64,000 nucleotides of DNA from Paenibacillus aceris (lineage in GTDB: Bacteria; Bacillota; Bacilli; Paenibacillales; NBRC-103111): assembly GCF_017874035.1 (NCBI RefSeq), contig NZ_JAGGKV010000002.1, positions 494,676 through 558,675 on the forward strand, given 5' to 3'. Numbering within the stretch: position 1 is the first letter of the stretch; each line of letters begins with the position of its first letter. This document shows positions 26,760 to 35,056 of this stretch, piece by piece. Below the pieces are notes generated by a model. That model was not told the DNA's origin. It saw nothing but the letters and a program-made list of their open reading frames with translations, and did no database searches. A program made the translations under genes and the position numbers.

Positions 26760-27617
26760 ATGAAAAAACTTACTGTTTCACTCGTTGCCCTATTCTTCGT
26801 TCTGGCACTTGCTGCCTGCGGACAAAAACCGGCTGAAAATCAAGCCAGCACAGCTCCTGCTGCGTCGGCTGCACCTTCTGCTACGACGCCAGCCAAAGAA
26901 GTGACATTAAAAGTCGGCGCTTCCTCCGTTCCACACGCTGAAATTTTGAACAGCTTGAAAGCAAAAATGAAAGCGCAAGGTGTTAACTTGGAAGTTATCG
27001 AGTTCAATGATTATGTGCAACCGAACGTGCAAGTGTTTGAAAAACAATTGGACGCGAACTTTTTCCAACACCAACCTTACCTGGACCAATACAATGCTGA
27101 TAAAAAGCAAAACCTTGTAAAAGTCGTTGGCGTGCACATTGAGCCATTCGGCGCTTATTCTCAAAAAGTGAAATCCGCTGCAGAACTGAAAGAAGGCGCG
27201 TCCGTAGCAATCCCTAACGATCCTTCCAATGCGGGCCGTGCGCTCGCGTTGATGGAGAAAAACGGTCTGATTAAGTTGAAAGACGGCGTTGGCATTAAAG
27301 GAACTGTGAAAGACATCGTTGAAAACAGCAAAAAGCTTCAAATTAAAGAGCTGGATCCTGCCATGCTGCCTCGTACAATCGGTGAGTTCGATCTTGCGCT
27401 GATCAACACGAACTATGCGCTCCAAGCGAACTTAAATCCAACAAAAGATGCTCTGTTCATTGAGGATAAAAATTCCCCTTATGTGAACATTCTCGTTTCC
27501 CGTCCGGACAACAAAGATTCTGAAGCTATGCAAAAGCTTGCGAAAGAATTGAACTCCGCTGAAATGAAAAAATTCATTGAAGACAAATACAAAGGCGCTA
27601 TCGTTCCTGCGTTCTAA
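26760..27617 (+). CDS. metQ: Methionine-binding lipoprotein
   Basis: A 285-residue NlpA-family substrate-binding lipoprotein. The signal peptide ends in LALAAC with lipidated Cys20. A Pro/Ala/Ser-rich linker follows, then the binding domain with typical segments (VPHAEILNSLK, FFQHQPYLDQYN, VAIPNDPSNAGRAL, INTNYALQA). It captures methionine outside the membrane for MetNP. The start at 26760 has GGAGGTCATTTTACA directly upstream; the open frame continues into metP and is ignored. A strong terminator follows the stop. Confidence 0.95.
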   Translation: MKKLTVSLVALFFVLALAACGQKPAENQASTAPAASAAPSATTPAKEVTLKVGASSVPHAEILNSLKAKMKAQGVNLEVIEFNDYVQPNVQVFEKQLDANFFQHQPYLDQYNADKKQNLVKVVGVHIEPFGAYSQKVKSAAELKEGASVAIPNDPSNAGRALALMEKNGLIKLKDGVGIKGTVKDIVENSKKLQIKELDPAMLPRTIGEFDLALINTNYALQANLNPTKDALFIEDKNSPYVNILVSRPDNKDSEAMQKLAKELNSAEMKKFIEDKYKGAIVPAF

Positions 27618-27621
27618 AACG

Positions 27622-27666
27622 AAAAAAGCTGCACTTCCAGGTTGCCTGGAGGTGCAGCTTTTTTGC
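27622..27666. terminator. Bidirectional intrinsic terminator
   Basis: A 20-bp stem AAAAAAGCTGCACTTCCAGG with its complement and a three-base loop. It lies between metQ and the restored 3' end of the YitT gene (27669), and serves both. Confidence 0.92.
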
Positions 27667-27668
27667 GT

Positions 27669-28510
27669 TTACGGCTCGTGCTGAGCGAATCCGTTCCCTA
27701 CGACTTCTCTCACATCGCTGAATGTGACAAAAGCGCAGGCGTCTAAGCGATGAACAAGCGATTTCAATTTAATGATTCTTTGCGGCTTACGATACAATAG
27801 ATGACTTCCCGGTGAAATCCCGTGTAACCGCCTCTTCCTTCGAGAAACGTAATTCCTCGCTGTAATTCAGACATAATGGCCGTTGCTGTCTGCTCAGGCT
27901 TGGCCGTAATAATAAATGCCGCACGCGCTCCGGAAGCCCCCTCCAGCACAAAATCAATCACTCTGGCACCTACAATAATAGCAATAAGCGTATACATCGC
28001 TCGCGTTTGATCAAGGTAGATCAGCGATAAAAGCAGGATGATGAAATCGATGGCGAATATCGTTTTGGCCATTCCGATCCCATAGTGCTTCTGCAACATG
28101 CGGGCAATGATATCCGTCCCCTCTGTCATCCCTTCGAAACGGAACACGATACCGAACCCTAGCCCAACAATTCCTCCCGCATAGAGAGAAGCTAAAAGGG
28201 GATCTGGGAGCGGCATGGAATAGCGCTCGAACAGCCATAGAAATAGTGAAACAGACACCATTCCTATGACTGTGTATATGAAGCTGATACGTCCAAGCAA
28301 CTTCCAACCTATGAGAATGAGCGGAATGTTAATAAGCAGATTCGACCAGGCCGGATTCCACCCCAGCACATATTTGAGCAAGAGTGCAAGCCCGGTTATC
28401 CCCCCTTCTGCGAGACCATTGGCCAGATTGAAGTAGTTCATGCCGAAGGCGATTATTGCAGAACCGGCGATAATCGCAAGTATATTCACCCCATTAATTT
28501 TAACAGGCAC
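27669..28510 (-). pseudogene. YitT family membrane protein with a single-base frameshift
   Basis: The intact upstream frame gives 248 residues: about five membrane helices of the YitT domain (LAEGGITGLALLLKY) and the start of the cytoplasmic DUF2179 domain, ending REVIYCIVSRKESLN at 27764. Shifting frame by one base at about 27774-27778 restores a conserved DUF2179 tail (IIKLKSLVHRLDACAFVTFS then DVREVVGNGF) that stops at 27669, right at the terminator. One missing A in a GAAATC-like sequence explains it. The full product would be about 280 residues, normal for the family. It may be a true mutation or an assembly error. Function of YitT proteins is not well defined. Confidence 0.88.
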
Positions 28511-28571
28511 GATAACCTCCTTGGTAAAAGAACCCTAGTGAGATTATTATGCCCTTGTGCAACTTATCCCA

Positions 28572-29687
28572 TTACTGTAAAAGCGAGTACACATCCGTAT
28601 ATTCATAACCATGTGCTTCCGCAACAGCTTTGTAAGTGACATGGCCTGCAACTACATTGATCCCTTTGGCGATAGCTTTATTATCCAATGCTGCGCGCAC
28701 AAAGCCTTTGCTGGCAATTTGCAAACCATAGGGAGTCGTTACATTCGTAAGCGCCAAAGTTGACGTACGCGCTACGGCTCCAGGCATGTTCGCCACCGCA
28801 TAGTGAATGACTCCATGCTTCTCATAGGTCGGTTGATCATGCGTCGTGATGCGGTCAATCGTCTCGATGGAACCGCCCTGATCAATCGCAACATCCACGA
28901 TCACGCTGCCTGGGCTCATCGTTTTGACCATCTCTTCGGTCACCAAACGAGGTGCGCGCGCTCCCGGAATCAACACGGCGCCGACAACTAAATCTGCGCG
29001 CCGCACGACTTCTGCGATGTTATAGGGACTTGACATCATCGTTTTCACGCGACCTTGGAAGAGATCATCCAACTGTCGCAAACGATCTGGATTCAAGTCA
29101 ACAATGGTCACATCGGCACCCAAGCCAATTGCCATTTTGGCCGCATTCGCACCGACGATTCCTCCTCCAATGACGGCTACCCGACCTGGCTCAACGCCTG
29201 GTACGCCGCCAAGAAGAATCCCTTTGCCGCCATGCGCTTTCTCCAGAAAATGCGCCCCGATCTGGACGGACATGCGGCCAGCCACTTCACTCATCGGCGT
29301 CAGCAGCGGAAGGCTGCCATTGTCCAGCTGAATTGTCTCATAGGCAATAGCAGTTACTTTATTGCGTGCCAGAGCATGCGTTAGTTCAGCCTCCGGTGCA
29401 AGGTGAAGATACGTATATAAAATCAAACCTTCGTGAAAGTAACCGTACTCCTCCGGCAGCGGTTCTTTTACTTTGACAACCATGTCAGCCTTCCACACTT
29501 CCGCAGCCGTTGCCACAATGGATGCTCCGGCTTGCACGTAATCCTCATCCTTAAACCCGATGCTTTGACCTGCCGAGGTCTCTACTCTTACTTCATGACC
29601 CGCTTTTGTGTAAGAAAGAACAGAACTAGGTGTCATGCCAACACGGAACTCATTATTTTTAATTTCCTTAGGAACCCCAATAATCAT
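28572..29687 (-). CDS. ald: Alanine dehydrogenase
   Basis: A 371-residue NAD-dependent enzyme that interconverts L-alanine and pyruvate plus ammonia. The N-terminus [17 protein letters not shown] is diagnostic; KVKEPLP holds the substrate Lys, YLHLAPE the catalytic His, and [20 protein letters not shown] the NAD-binding loop. Start 29687 is preferred (GAGAGGCAG upstream); the frame stays open to 29750 with no ribosome site. The neighbour upstream is a PucR-family regulator, which fits the B. subtilis AdeR-ald pairing. Alanine dehydrogenase supports growth on alanine and sporulation in Bacillus. Confidence 0.95.
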   Translation of the reverse strand: MIIGVPKEIKNNEFRVGMTPSSVLSYTKAGHEVRVETSAGQSIGFKDEDYVQAGASIVATAAEVWKADMVVKVKEPLPEEYGYFHEGLILYTYLHLAPEAELTHALARNKVTAIAYETIQLDNGSLPLLTPMSEVAGRMSVQIGAHFLEKAHGGKGILLGGVPGVEPGRVAVIGGGIVGANAAKMAIGLGADVTIVDLNPDRLRQLDDLFQGRVKTMMSSPYNIAEVVRRADLVVGAVLIPGARAPRLVTEEMVKTMSPGSVIVDVAIDQGGSIETIDRITTHDQPTYEKHGVIHYAVANMPGAVARTSTLALTNVTTPYGLQIASKGFVRAALDNKAIAKGINVVAGHVTYKAVAEAHGYEYTDVYSLLQ

Positions 29688-29812
29688 TATGCATCTGCCT
29701 CTCTTTGGGATCCATCCAAAAAAGGATCCGTCTCTACTTGATGTTTCCAAGTATAAGAGGGATCCGCTTTCGTTCCATTAGACAAATTGTAAAGAAACTG
29801 TCCGATTTTTTT
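29688..29812 (-). promoter_or_regulatory. ald promoter region with three GGATCC elements
   Basis: GGATCC occurs at 29708-29713, 29724-29729 and 29760-29765. A TATACT -10 hexamer (minus strand, 29750-29755) has only a poor -35 partner, as expected for an activator-dependent promoter. The repeated hexamers are candidate sites for the adjacent PucR/AdeR-type regulator; this is an inference from position. Confidence 0.35.
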
Positions 29813-31513
29813 TCACAATTTTATATCCGGATGCAGCAGCTGGAAGGCACGGATGCCAACTTGCAGCGCTAAGCGTTTTTCCGGCAGCATGTAGTTTGCG
29901 CCCAGCAGCTCCTCGATTTTCTCCAAACGGTAATAGAGCGATTGCCTAACGATAAAAAGCTGCTGAGCAGCGATCTGCTTCGAGCCGTCATTGTCGAGAT
30001 ATACCTTAAGCGTGCGCAGCAGCTCGCTGCCCTTCATGTGGTCATAGTCGATGATCGGCCCCAAATACGTGCGGACAAAGGACTTCAGCATTTGCTTATC
30101 GGCAATATGAAACAACAGTTGAAAGACGCCGAGCTCGTCAAAAAACAGCACCTTACTTTGCAGCGTCGGAGCAAGCGATATCGCCTGAAGCGCTTCTTGG
30201 TAGCTTTGGTGCGCCTGCATGAAGCTTCGGTTGCTTTGTCCGACCCCGATTGTCAACTCCATCTCTTCCTCCGCTTTCAAGAGCTGAAGCGATTGAAATA
30301 CTTGCTGCAGGCGCTCTTTGGCCGGACGTTTAGGCGTTTTGTCAAAAGCTACGACAACAAGCCGGTTGTTTTTTAAAGTTAAAAGGGGATGAAAGGTATG
30401 CTGTTCGAATATAGAGCGTGCAGCAAGCGAAAGATGAATGCCGGCAGATTCAATTCCGCCGCCATCACCTAAAGCGGGATAATCTTCTGTTTGTTTATGC
30501 TCGAACTCGATCAAAATGACATGATAGACCAGCTCGTTTAGCTGTTTAAAACCGTGGCCGATCAGCACTTTGATCTGCTCTTCGTCACGAATCCGAAGGT
30601 GAAGCAGATCATCGACCCACAAAGTTTGTGAATATAATTTCCGCTCTTCCATATACCGCTTGCGCAGTAAATCCTGCGCGATCGACAAGGAAGCTGAGTC
30701 GAGAATTAAGTATTCATACTCCTGCGGCTTTCGGCTGAGCACAAGCATGATATTGGCCCAGGTTTTGCCCATGGCGCCAACAGGCTGCACAATAACTGTT
30801 TGTCCTTCGACTTCGAAGACGGCGGGAGATCCCGCATGCCTGGAGTCTGAGTTCGTGGCAAGGTGGCCGCTCAAATATTCCAGCCACTGAGCGGATTCTC
30901 GGCTCCTCATCTGAGGAAAGAACTTGGGCTGCCCATCTTGTGGCACATAGATAACCTGGGCTTTGGTACTGCTTTGCAAAAGCCCTAGCACGTGGGATAC
31001 GCCTTGAGACGATAGCGTCATGCGATGAAATTCACGCGATATTTTCTCCAGATCCTGGAGCGCTTTATGATGTTGATTAATGATGTGCGCATGAATATCC
31101 TGCGTAATGTCGATGAACCGCACCGCTTGAGGGAAAATGATAAGCGGCAGCTGGCTGGCTTCCGCCGCATCGATCCATGCCTGCGGAACGGAACTCAAAT
31201 AATGGCCCATCTCAATGCAAAGGCAGGACACATTATTATTCATGAGCTGCTCCAGATAGGTCATAAACAGCTTCGTATCGCTCTTAAAGGCGGCTCCGGT
31301 TGTCAGGATCATCTCTCCGCCCTGAAGCAGTTCTTCAAACTGAATCACTTCAATGATATGCACCCAGCGCACCAGACGCTGTAAACCCTCTTGACCTGCA
31401 GCGATATAGGCTTGCTGAAAGAACGGTCTTCTCAGCACTTCTTGTACCGTTAACTGATAATTTTCATTCAAAAGCGCCACGCTTCTTTCTTCTGGCTCAC
31501 CAAAGTTATCCAC
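29813..31513 (-). CDS. PucR family transcriptional regulator (AdeR-like)
   Basis: A 566-residue regulator. The N-terminal ~25-150 is the PucR sensory domain (VRWVHIIEVIQFEELLQGGEMILTTG). A central GGDEF-like CdaR region follows, and the last ~65 residues are the PucR helix-turn-helix (TLKVYLDNDGSKQIAAQQLF then RQSLYYRLEKIEELLG). In B. subtilis the PucR-type protein AdeR activates ald in response to alanine; here ald lies 125 bp downstream in the same orientation, which supports that role. The start is uncertain: GTG at 31513 has a weak ribosome site, and another GTG about 11 codons later follows an AGAAAGAAG. Confidence 0.85.
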   Translation of the reverse strand: MDNFGEPEERSVALLNENYQLTVQEVLRRPFFQQAYIAAGQEGLQRLVRWVHIIEVIQFEELLQGGEMILTTGAAFKSDTKLFMTYLEQLMNNNVSCLCIEMGHYLSSVPQAWIDAAEASQLPLIIFPQAVRFIDITQDIHAHIINQHHKALQDLEKISREFHRMTLSSQGVSHVLGLLQSSTKAQVIYVPQDGQPKFFPQMRSRESAQWLEYLSGHLATNSDSRHAGSPAVFEVEGQTVIVQPVGAMGKTWANIMLVLSRKPQEYEYLILDSASLSIAQDLLRKRYMEERKLYSQTLWVDDLLHLRIRDEEQIKVLIGHGFKQLNELVYHVILIEFEHKQTEDYPALGDGGGIESAGIHLSLAARSIFEQHTFHPLLTLKNNRLVVVAFDKTPKRPAKERLQQVFQSLQLLKAEEEMELTIGVGQSNRSFMQAHQSYQEALQAISLAPTLQSKVLFFDELGVFQLLFHIADKQMLKSFVRTYLGPIIDYDHMKGSELLRTLKVYLDNDGSKQIAAQQLFIVRQSLYYRLEKIEELLGANYMLPEKRLALQVGIRAFQLLHPDIKL

Positions 31514-31570
31514 AATCTCTAATTCGGGCTATTTGGGGATAAAGGGAATTAACGTTGTTTAGTATACATG

Positions 31571-31609
31571 AAAAAAGCGCCTGTTTCACTAGGAAACAGC
31601 ACGCTTTTT
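31571..31609 (-). terminator. Intrinsic terminator of the LacI-GH88-DUF2264 operon
   Basis: On the minus strand AAAAAGCGTG and CTGTTTC pair with GAAACAG and CGCTTTTTT around a five-base loop. It is 12 bp after the DUF2264 stop. Confidence 0.85.
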
Positions 31610-31620
31610 GAGATCCAATT

Positions 31621-32772
31621 TTATATGGCTTTATCAATAGCAACAGTTTGTCCCGCCCAAACCTTCTGGGAGGTCCAAAGCGCATCTGCCCCTTGCCAGA
31701 ACTCATCATTCGCCGTCAAGCCAAGCGGCAGAAATACAGCGGAGCATAAGTACAGGCTGCCTGTTGAAATATACGGTTCGCCAAGCTCAGGCTGGTGGCC
31801 GCACAGGCCGATCTTCAGCCAGCCCGCTTCATCGAACGTACCAGGCGCTTCAATTAGTCGCTTGATCACCTCGGTCAACGCGCATCTGACTTGAGCTGGA
31901 GCTACGCCGACCGGCAGTTCGCGGCGCAGCGCCGTCTGGGCCAGCGACTGGAAGGCACCGAACCGGTAGGCAAGTGATCTACCTATAACAGGGAACGTGC
32001 CCTCCGGAGAAATGGATCGCTCCTGCACGGCGGCATAACGTTGAGCGCGGATCAAAATATTCTCACGCATCGCGTCCCAGTCCGGGTACTCCCCATGGAC
32101 AAGCTCGATAATATCAACCAACATCGGCTGAATCACGAAGCTGTTGTAGTAATCTGCGTGATAGTCAGGCCCGTCGCCGTACATGCCGTCGCCGAGGTAC
32201 CACTGCTCATGCTGCTTGAGAGCAAAGTCCACACGCATCCGGTCCCAATCTGCACCCATATAACGAAGCGCCGTTTCGGTCATAGCCGCAAACAACAACC
32301 AATTGCTAAAGAACGGCTTGCGCGTTCTCGACGACTGCAAAGCTTTCACCAGATTAGCCTGTACGCGGCCATCTAATCCATGCCACAGCGCGTTCGGAGC
32401 TCTTAGGATGGCATGAGCCAGAAAAGCGGTGTCAACGACTGGCTGAAACCCTTGACTAAAGTTCAAGAAATCAGGCGACTCAGGATCCGTCGCCGCATCG
32501 AGACCTGCGCGCACAAGATCGACGTAGTGCGTCCGAAGCTTTTCTTCCTCTGCATCCAGCGCAGGACTTTCCAGCCATGGCGCCATCCCGACGAGCGTTC
32601 GTGCAAAAGCTTCCAGGTGAGAGAACTGGCGCTGCTCTTCTTTTTTATTTTCAACGGGCATCGTAGCCCGCAGCTTTCTTTCTGCCAATGCTTCCAAGAC
32701 AGGACTTGCAATGCGAAGCATGGTTTGCAACCAGTAAGAACGGGTATTGCCGATTGAAGCTTGATTATTCAT
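31621..32772 (-). CDS. DUF2264 domain protein (polysaccharide-utilisation associated)
   Basis: A 383-residue cytoplasmic protein matching the DUF2264 pattern: EAFARTLVGMAPWLE near residue 55, FSNWLLFAAMTETAL, YLGDGMYGDGPDYHADYYNS around 195-215, and SPEGTFPVIGRSLAYRFGAF. The fold is expected to be an alpha/alpha toroid like those of lyases and GH88; the reaction is unknown. Its ATG overlaps the GH88 stop (ATGAATAA, 8 bp), so the two are translationally coupled and probably act in the same degradation pathway. It is last in the LacI operon. Confidence 0.87.
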   Translation of the reverse strand: MNNQASIGNTRSYWLQTMLRIASPVLEALAERKLRATMPVENKKEEQRQFSHLEAFARTLVGMAPWLESPALDAEEEKLRTHYVDLVRAGLDAATDPESPDFLNFSQGFQPVVDTAFLAHAILRAPNALWHGLDGRVQANLVKALQSSRTRKPFFSNWLLFAAMTETALRYMGADWDRMRVDFALKQHEQWYLGDGMYGDGPDYHADYYNSFVIQPMLVDIIELVHGEYPDWDAMRENILIRAQRYAAVQERSISPEGTFPVIGRSLAYRFGAFQSLAQTALRRELPVGVAPAQVRCALTEVIKRLIEAPGTFDEAGWLKIGLCGHQPELGEPYISTGSLYLCSAVFLPLGLTANDEFWQGADALWTSQKVWAGQTVAIDKAI

Positions 32773-33886
32773 ACCAGTACCCTTTGATTCCTTTTTCCAT
32801 ACGAACCAGAGCTTCCAGGTAGTAATAATCGCCCCAAATCATGAAGTCGTCAGGCGCGTTTCCGCCGCGCACACTATAAGAGCCTCGCTCGATAAAACCT
32901 TGTGCATCGGGCTTACCGATTGTTGCATAAGATTTCACCAGGCCAGTCATGGAACGTTGAATCGCATTTTCTAAATAAGCGCGGTCTGCATCATCAGCAG
33001 CCAAATGTTCCAATAATTCAAGCGCACCAGCCGAAGCGATCGCAGAAGCTGAGCTGTCGCGCTTCGTTTCTTCGTTCACTGGCGCATTGAAATCCCAATA
33101 AACGACATCATCCTGCGGCAAGCGGTCAAAGAAGTAACGAGCCAGACGTTTAGCTGTTTCTAAGTAAAGCGGATTTTTCGTATAGTGGTACGAAAGCGCA
33201 AATCCATAAATGCCCCAAGCTTGGCCGCGAGTCCATGTAGAACCGTCGCTATACCCTTGCGCAGTTCCGCCGTGCAGCGGTTCACCGTTCTCTTGATCAA
33301 AATAAAACGTGTGGAATGATGAATCATCGCCACGCACCAAATAACGGCGGCTTAAGTCAGCATGAATGACAGCAACTTCTTTGTACTTGGCGTCGCCTGT
33401 TTGTTCGTAAGCCCAGTACAAGAGCGGCAGATTCATCATGCAGTCAATGATAATACGTCCCCCGTTATGCTCATCGCCTTCAGGACCCCACGCTTGAATA
33501 TACTGGCCTTTCGGTCTCCAACGCTTCATCAACACATCGGCTGCTTGCAGCGTAAGCTGTTTGGCATTTTCATCTTTTTCAATAATCCACTGCGCTTTGG
33601 AAGAAAGGGAATATAAGAATCCGATATCATGATGGTCCAGAGCTACATTAGCTTCCAATCTTTGTTTAAAGCTGGCAACTGCTTTCTGAGCAGCCTCTTG
33701 AAACGCTTTGTCGCCGCTGTATTCGTAGCCCAGCCACAAGATGCCTGACCAGAAGCCGTCTGTCCAATCCGTATTCGGATTCAGATGATACACATCATTC
33801 TCACTTACGTGCGGAAATAGATCTCCAAAACGTTCAATATTCGCTTTCGTTTTCTGTAAAGCATCTTCAATGGCTTGTTTCCACAT
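32765..33886 (-). CDS. GH88 unsaturated glucuronyl hydrolase
   Basis: A 373-residue alpha6/alpha6-barrel hydrolase with no signal peptide. The two catalytic aspartates of Bacillus UGL (Asp88 and Asp149) correspond here to Asp87 (HHDIGFLYS) and Asp148 (GGRIIIDCMMNLP). It removes the 4,5-unsaturated uronic acid left on oligosaccharides by polysaccharide lyases, using vinyl ether hydration. It lies 19 bp downstream of the LacI regulator gene and overlaps DUF2264. A lyase product is therefore the expected imported substrate; the distant lyase-like/CE7 operon shares the same operator. Confidence 0.92.
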   Translation of the reverse strand: MWKQAIEDALQKTKANIERFGDLFPHVSENDVYHLNPNTDWTDGFWSGILWLGYEYSGDKAFQEAAQKAVASFKQRLEANVALDHHDIGFLYSLSSKAQWIIEKDENAKQLTLQAADVLMKRWRPKGQYIQAWGPEGDEHNGGRIIIDCMMNLPLLYWAYEQTGDAKYKEVAVIHADLSRRYLVRGDDSSFHTFYFDQENGEPLHGGTAQGYSDGSTWTRGQAWGIYGFALSYHYTKNPLYLETAKRLARYFFDRLPQDDVVYWDFNAPVNEETKRDSSASAIASAGALELLEHLAADDADRAYLENAIQRSMTGLVKSYATIGKPDAQGFIERGSYSVRGGNAPDDFMIWGDYYYLEALVRMEKGIKGYWYE

Positions 33887-33905
33887 GAATGAATCACTCC
33901 GTTTA

Positions 33906-34922
33906 TTAGAATTTGGTTGTTTGTCGCTCTATAAAAGTAAGGGGGACCTCAATTTCGCGGTCTTCTCCAGAGTCCGCTTTATCGGCAAACTTATGCAATA
34001 GCTTCGATATCGCCATTAGCGCTTGATCTTGATAAGGAATGTCCCAGCTAGATATGCCAGGGTAACTTTCCTTTGCAATATACTCGTTATTAATCCCAAT
34101 AAGCTTTAATCGATTCGGAATATCAATATGCAGTTTATTAGCAGCTGATAAAACTCTCAAAGCCACATGATCATCAAAAGCAACAATGCCTATCGGCTGC
34201 GCATGACGCTGCATGAGACCGTTCAAATAAGACTCGACATCCAAGCCCATCGCATCCACGATTTCATGCTTGATCCCGCTTCCGAATTGCGTCATCCCGG
34301 CATGGAAGCCGAGTAAACGCTGTTCATCAATCACTTTTGCACGTTTGCTGCCTATGTAGCAAATGGCTTCGCAGCCACGTTCAGCAAGCACTTTCACAGA
34401 GTCCCGGCAAGCTCCGGCAAACCCAAGATTGACGGCTCCTGTCGCAATGTCCGCAGGCCAATTCCAACCGTTAATCATCACTAAGGGAGTTCCGCTATTG
34501 ACAATCGAGCGAGTAGTTTCAAAGCCCATGGCTAATCCATGACAAATCAACCCGTCAACTCTGCGCTGCAGCAAAACTTCCAAGTGTCTCCGTTCAATTT
34601 CCGGATCGAATCCCCCGGAAGAAAAAACGGATAAATGGTACCCTGCATTGTGCGCTTCAATCTGTAAATGTTCGGCGAGCGTTCCATAGTAGCTGGTCAG
34701 CGCCGGTATGATGAGACCGATTTCAAATGTTTTGTTGCGGCTTAAACCCGCTGCCATCGTGTTGCGTCGATACCCCAGTTGTTCAGCAGCCAATTCGACC
34801 TTGCGAATCGTCTCTTTCGACGAACGAATACCACCTCGATTCAACACATTGGAGACGGTGGCAATCGACACACCTGCTGCTTCGGCCACTTCTACAATGG
34901 TGACTTGTTTGGGCTTGGTCAT
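33906..34922 (-). CDS. LacI family transcriptional regulator
   Basis: A 338-residue repressor. The N-terminal helix-turn-helix and hinge are clear (TIVEVAEAAGVSIATVSNVL, residues ~8-27, then hinge LGYRRNTMAAGLS). The rest is a periplasmic-binding-like sugar sensor domain. It is the first gene of an operon with GH88 and DUF2264, and two LacI-type palindromes lie 20-70 bp upstream of its start, so autoregulation is expected. One of these sites is repeated exactly before the lyase/CE7 operon. The inducer is probably an oligosaccharide from the substrate polymer. Confidence 0.93.
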   Translation of the reverse strand: MTKPKQVTIVEVAEAAGVSIATVSNVLNRGGIRSSKETIRKVELAAEQLGYRRNTMAAGLSRNKTFEIGLIIPALTSYYGTLAEHLQIEAHNAGYHLSVFSSGGFDPEIERRHLEVLLQRRVDGLICHGLAMGFETTRSIVNSGTPLVMINGWNWPADIATGAVNLGFAGACRDSVKVLAERGCEAICYIGSKRAKVIDEQRLLGFHAGMTQFGSGIKHEIVDAMGLDVESYLNGLMQRHAQPIGIVAFDDHVALRVLSAANKLHIDIPNRLKLIGINNEYIAKESYPGISSWDIPYQDQALMAISKLLHKFADKADSGEDREIEVPLTFIERQTTKF

Positions 34923-34942
34923 CCCTGTTTCAACTCCGTTTT

Positions 34943-34956
34943 GTTAAACGTTTAAC
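34943..34956. promoter_or_regulatory. LacI-type operator 1
   Basis: GTTAAACGTTTAAC is a perfect 14-bp palindrome with a central CG, 20 bp before the LacI-family start codon. Confidence 0.8.
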
Positions 34957-34974
34957 ATACACTTATAGCTTAAT

Positions 34975-34989
34975 TTGAAACGTTTAACC
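34975..34989. promoter_or_regulatory. LacI-type operator 2
   Basis: TTGAAACGTTTAACC, identical to 24869-24883. Its centre is 32 bp from that of operator 1, about three helical turns, which would let two dimers bind the same face. Confidence 0.78.
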
Positions 34990-34998
34990 TGTCAAGGG

Positions 34999-35043
34999 GA
35001 AAAAAGACCGGTTCCCCCTGTTCAAGCGGAGTCCGGTCTTTTG
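34999..35043 (-). terminator. Intrinsic terminator after the sugar-binding protein gene
   Basis: On the minus strand AAAAGACCGG pairs with CCGGTCTTTTTT around a longer loop. It separates the solute-binding protein gene from the LacI operon, so they are distinct units. Confidence 0.82.
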
Positions 35044-35056
35044 CTTTGGCGAAGAT

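Noticed and set aside
27774..27778. Programmed -1 frameshift in the YitT gene
   Set aside because: No X XXY YYZ slippery heptamer or downstream structure is evident; a single missing A is simpler.
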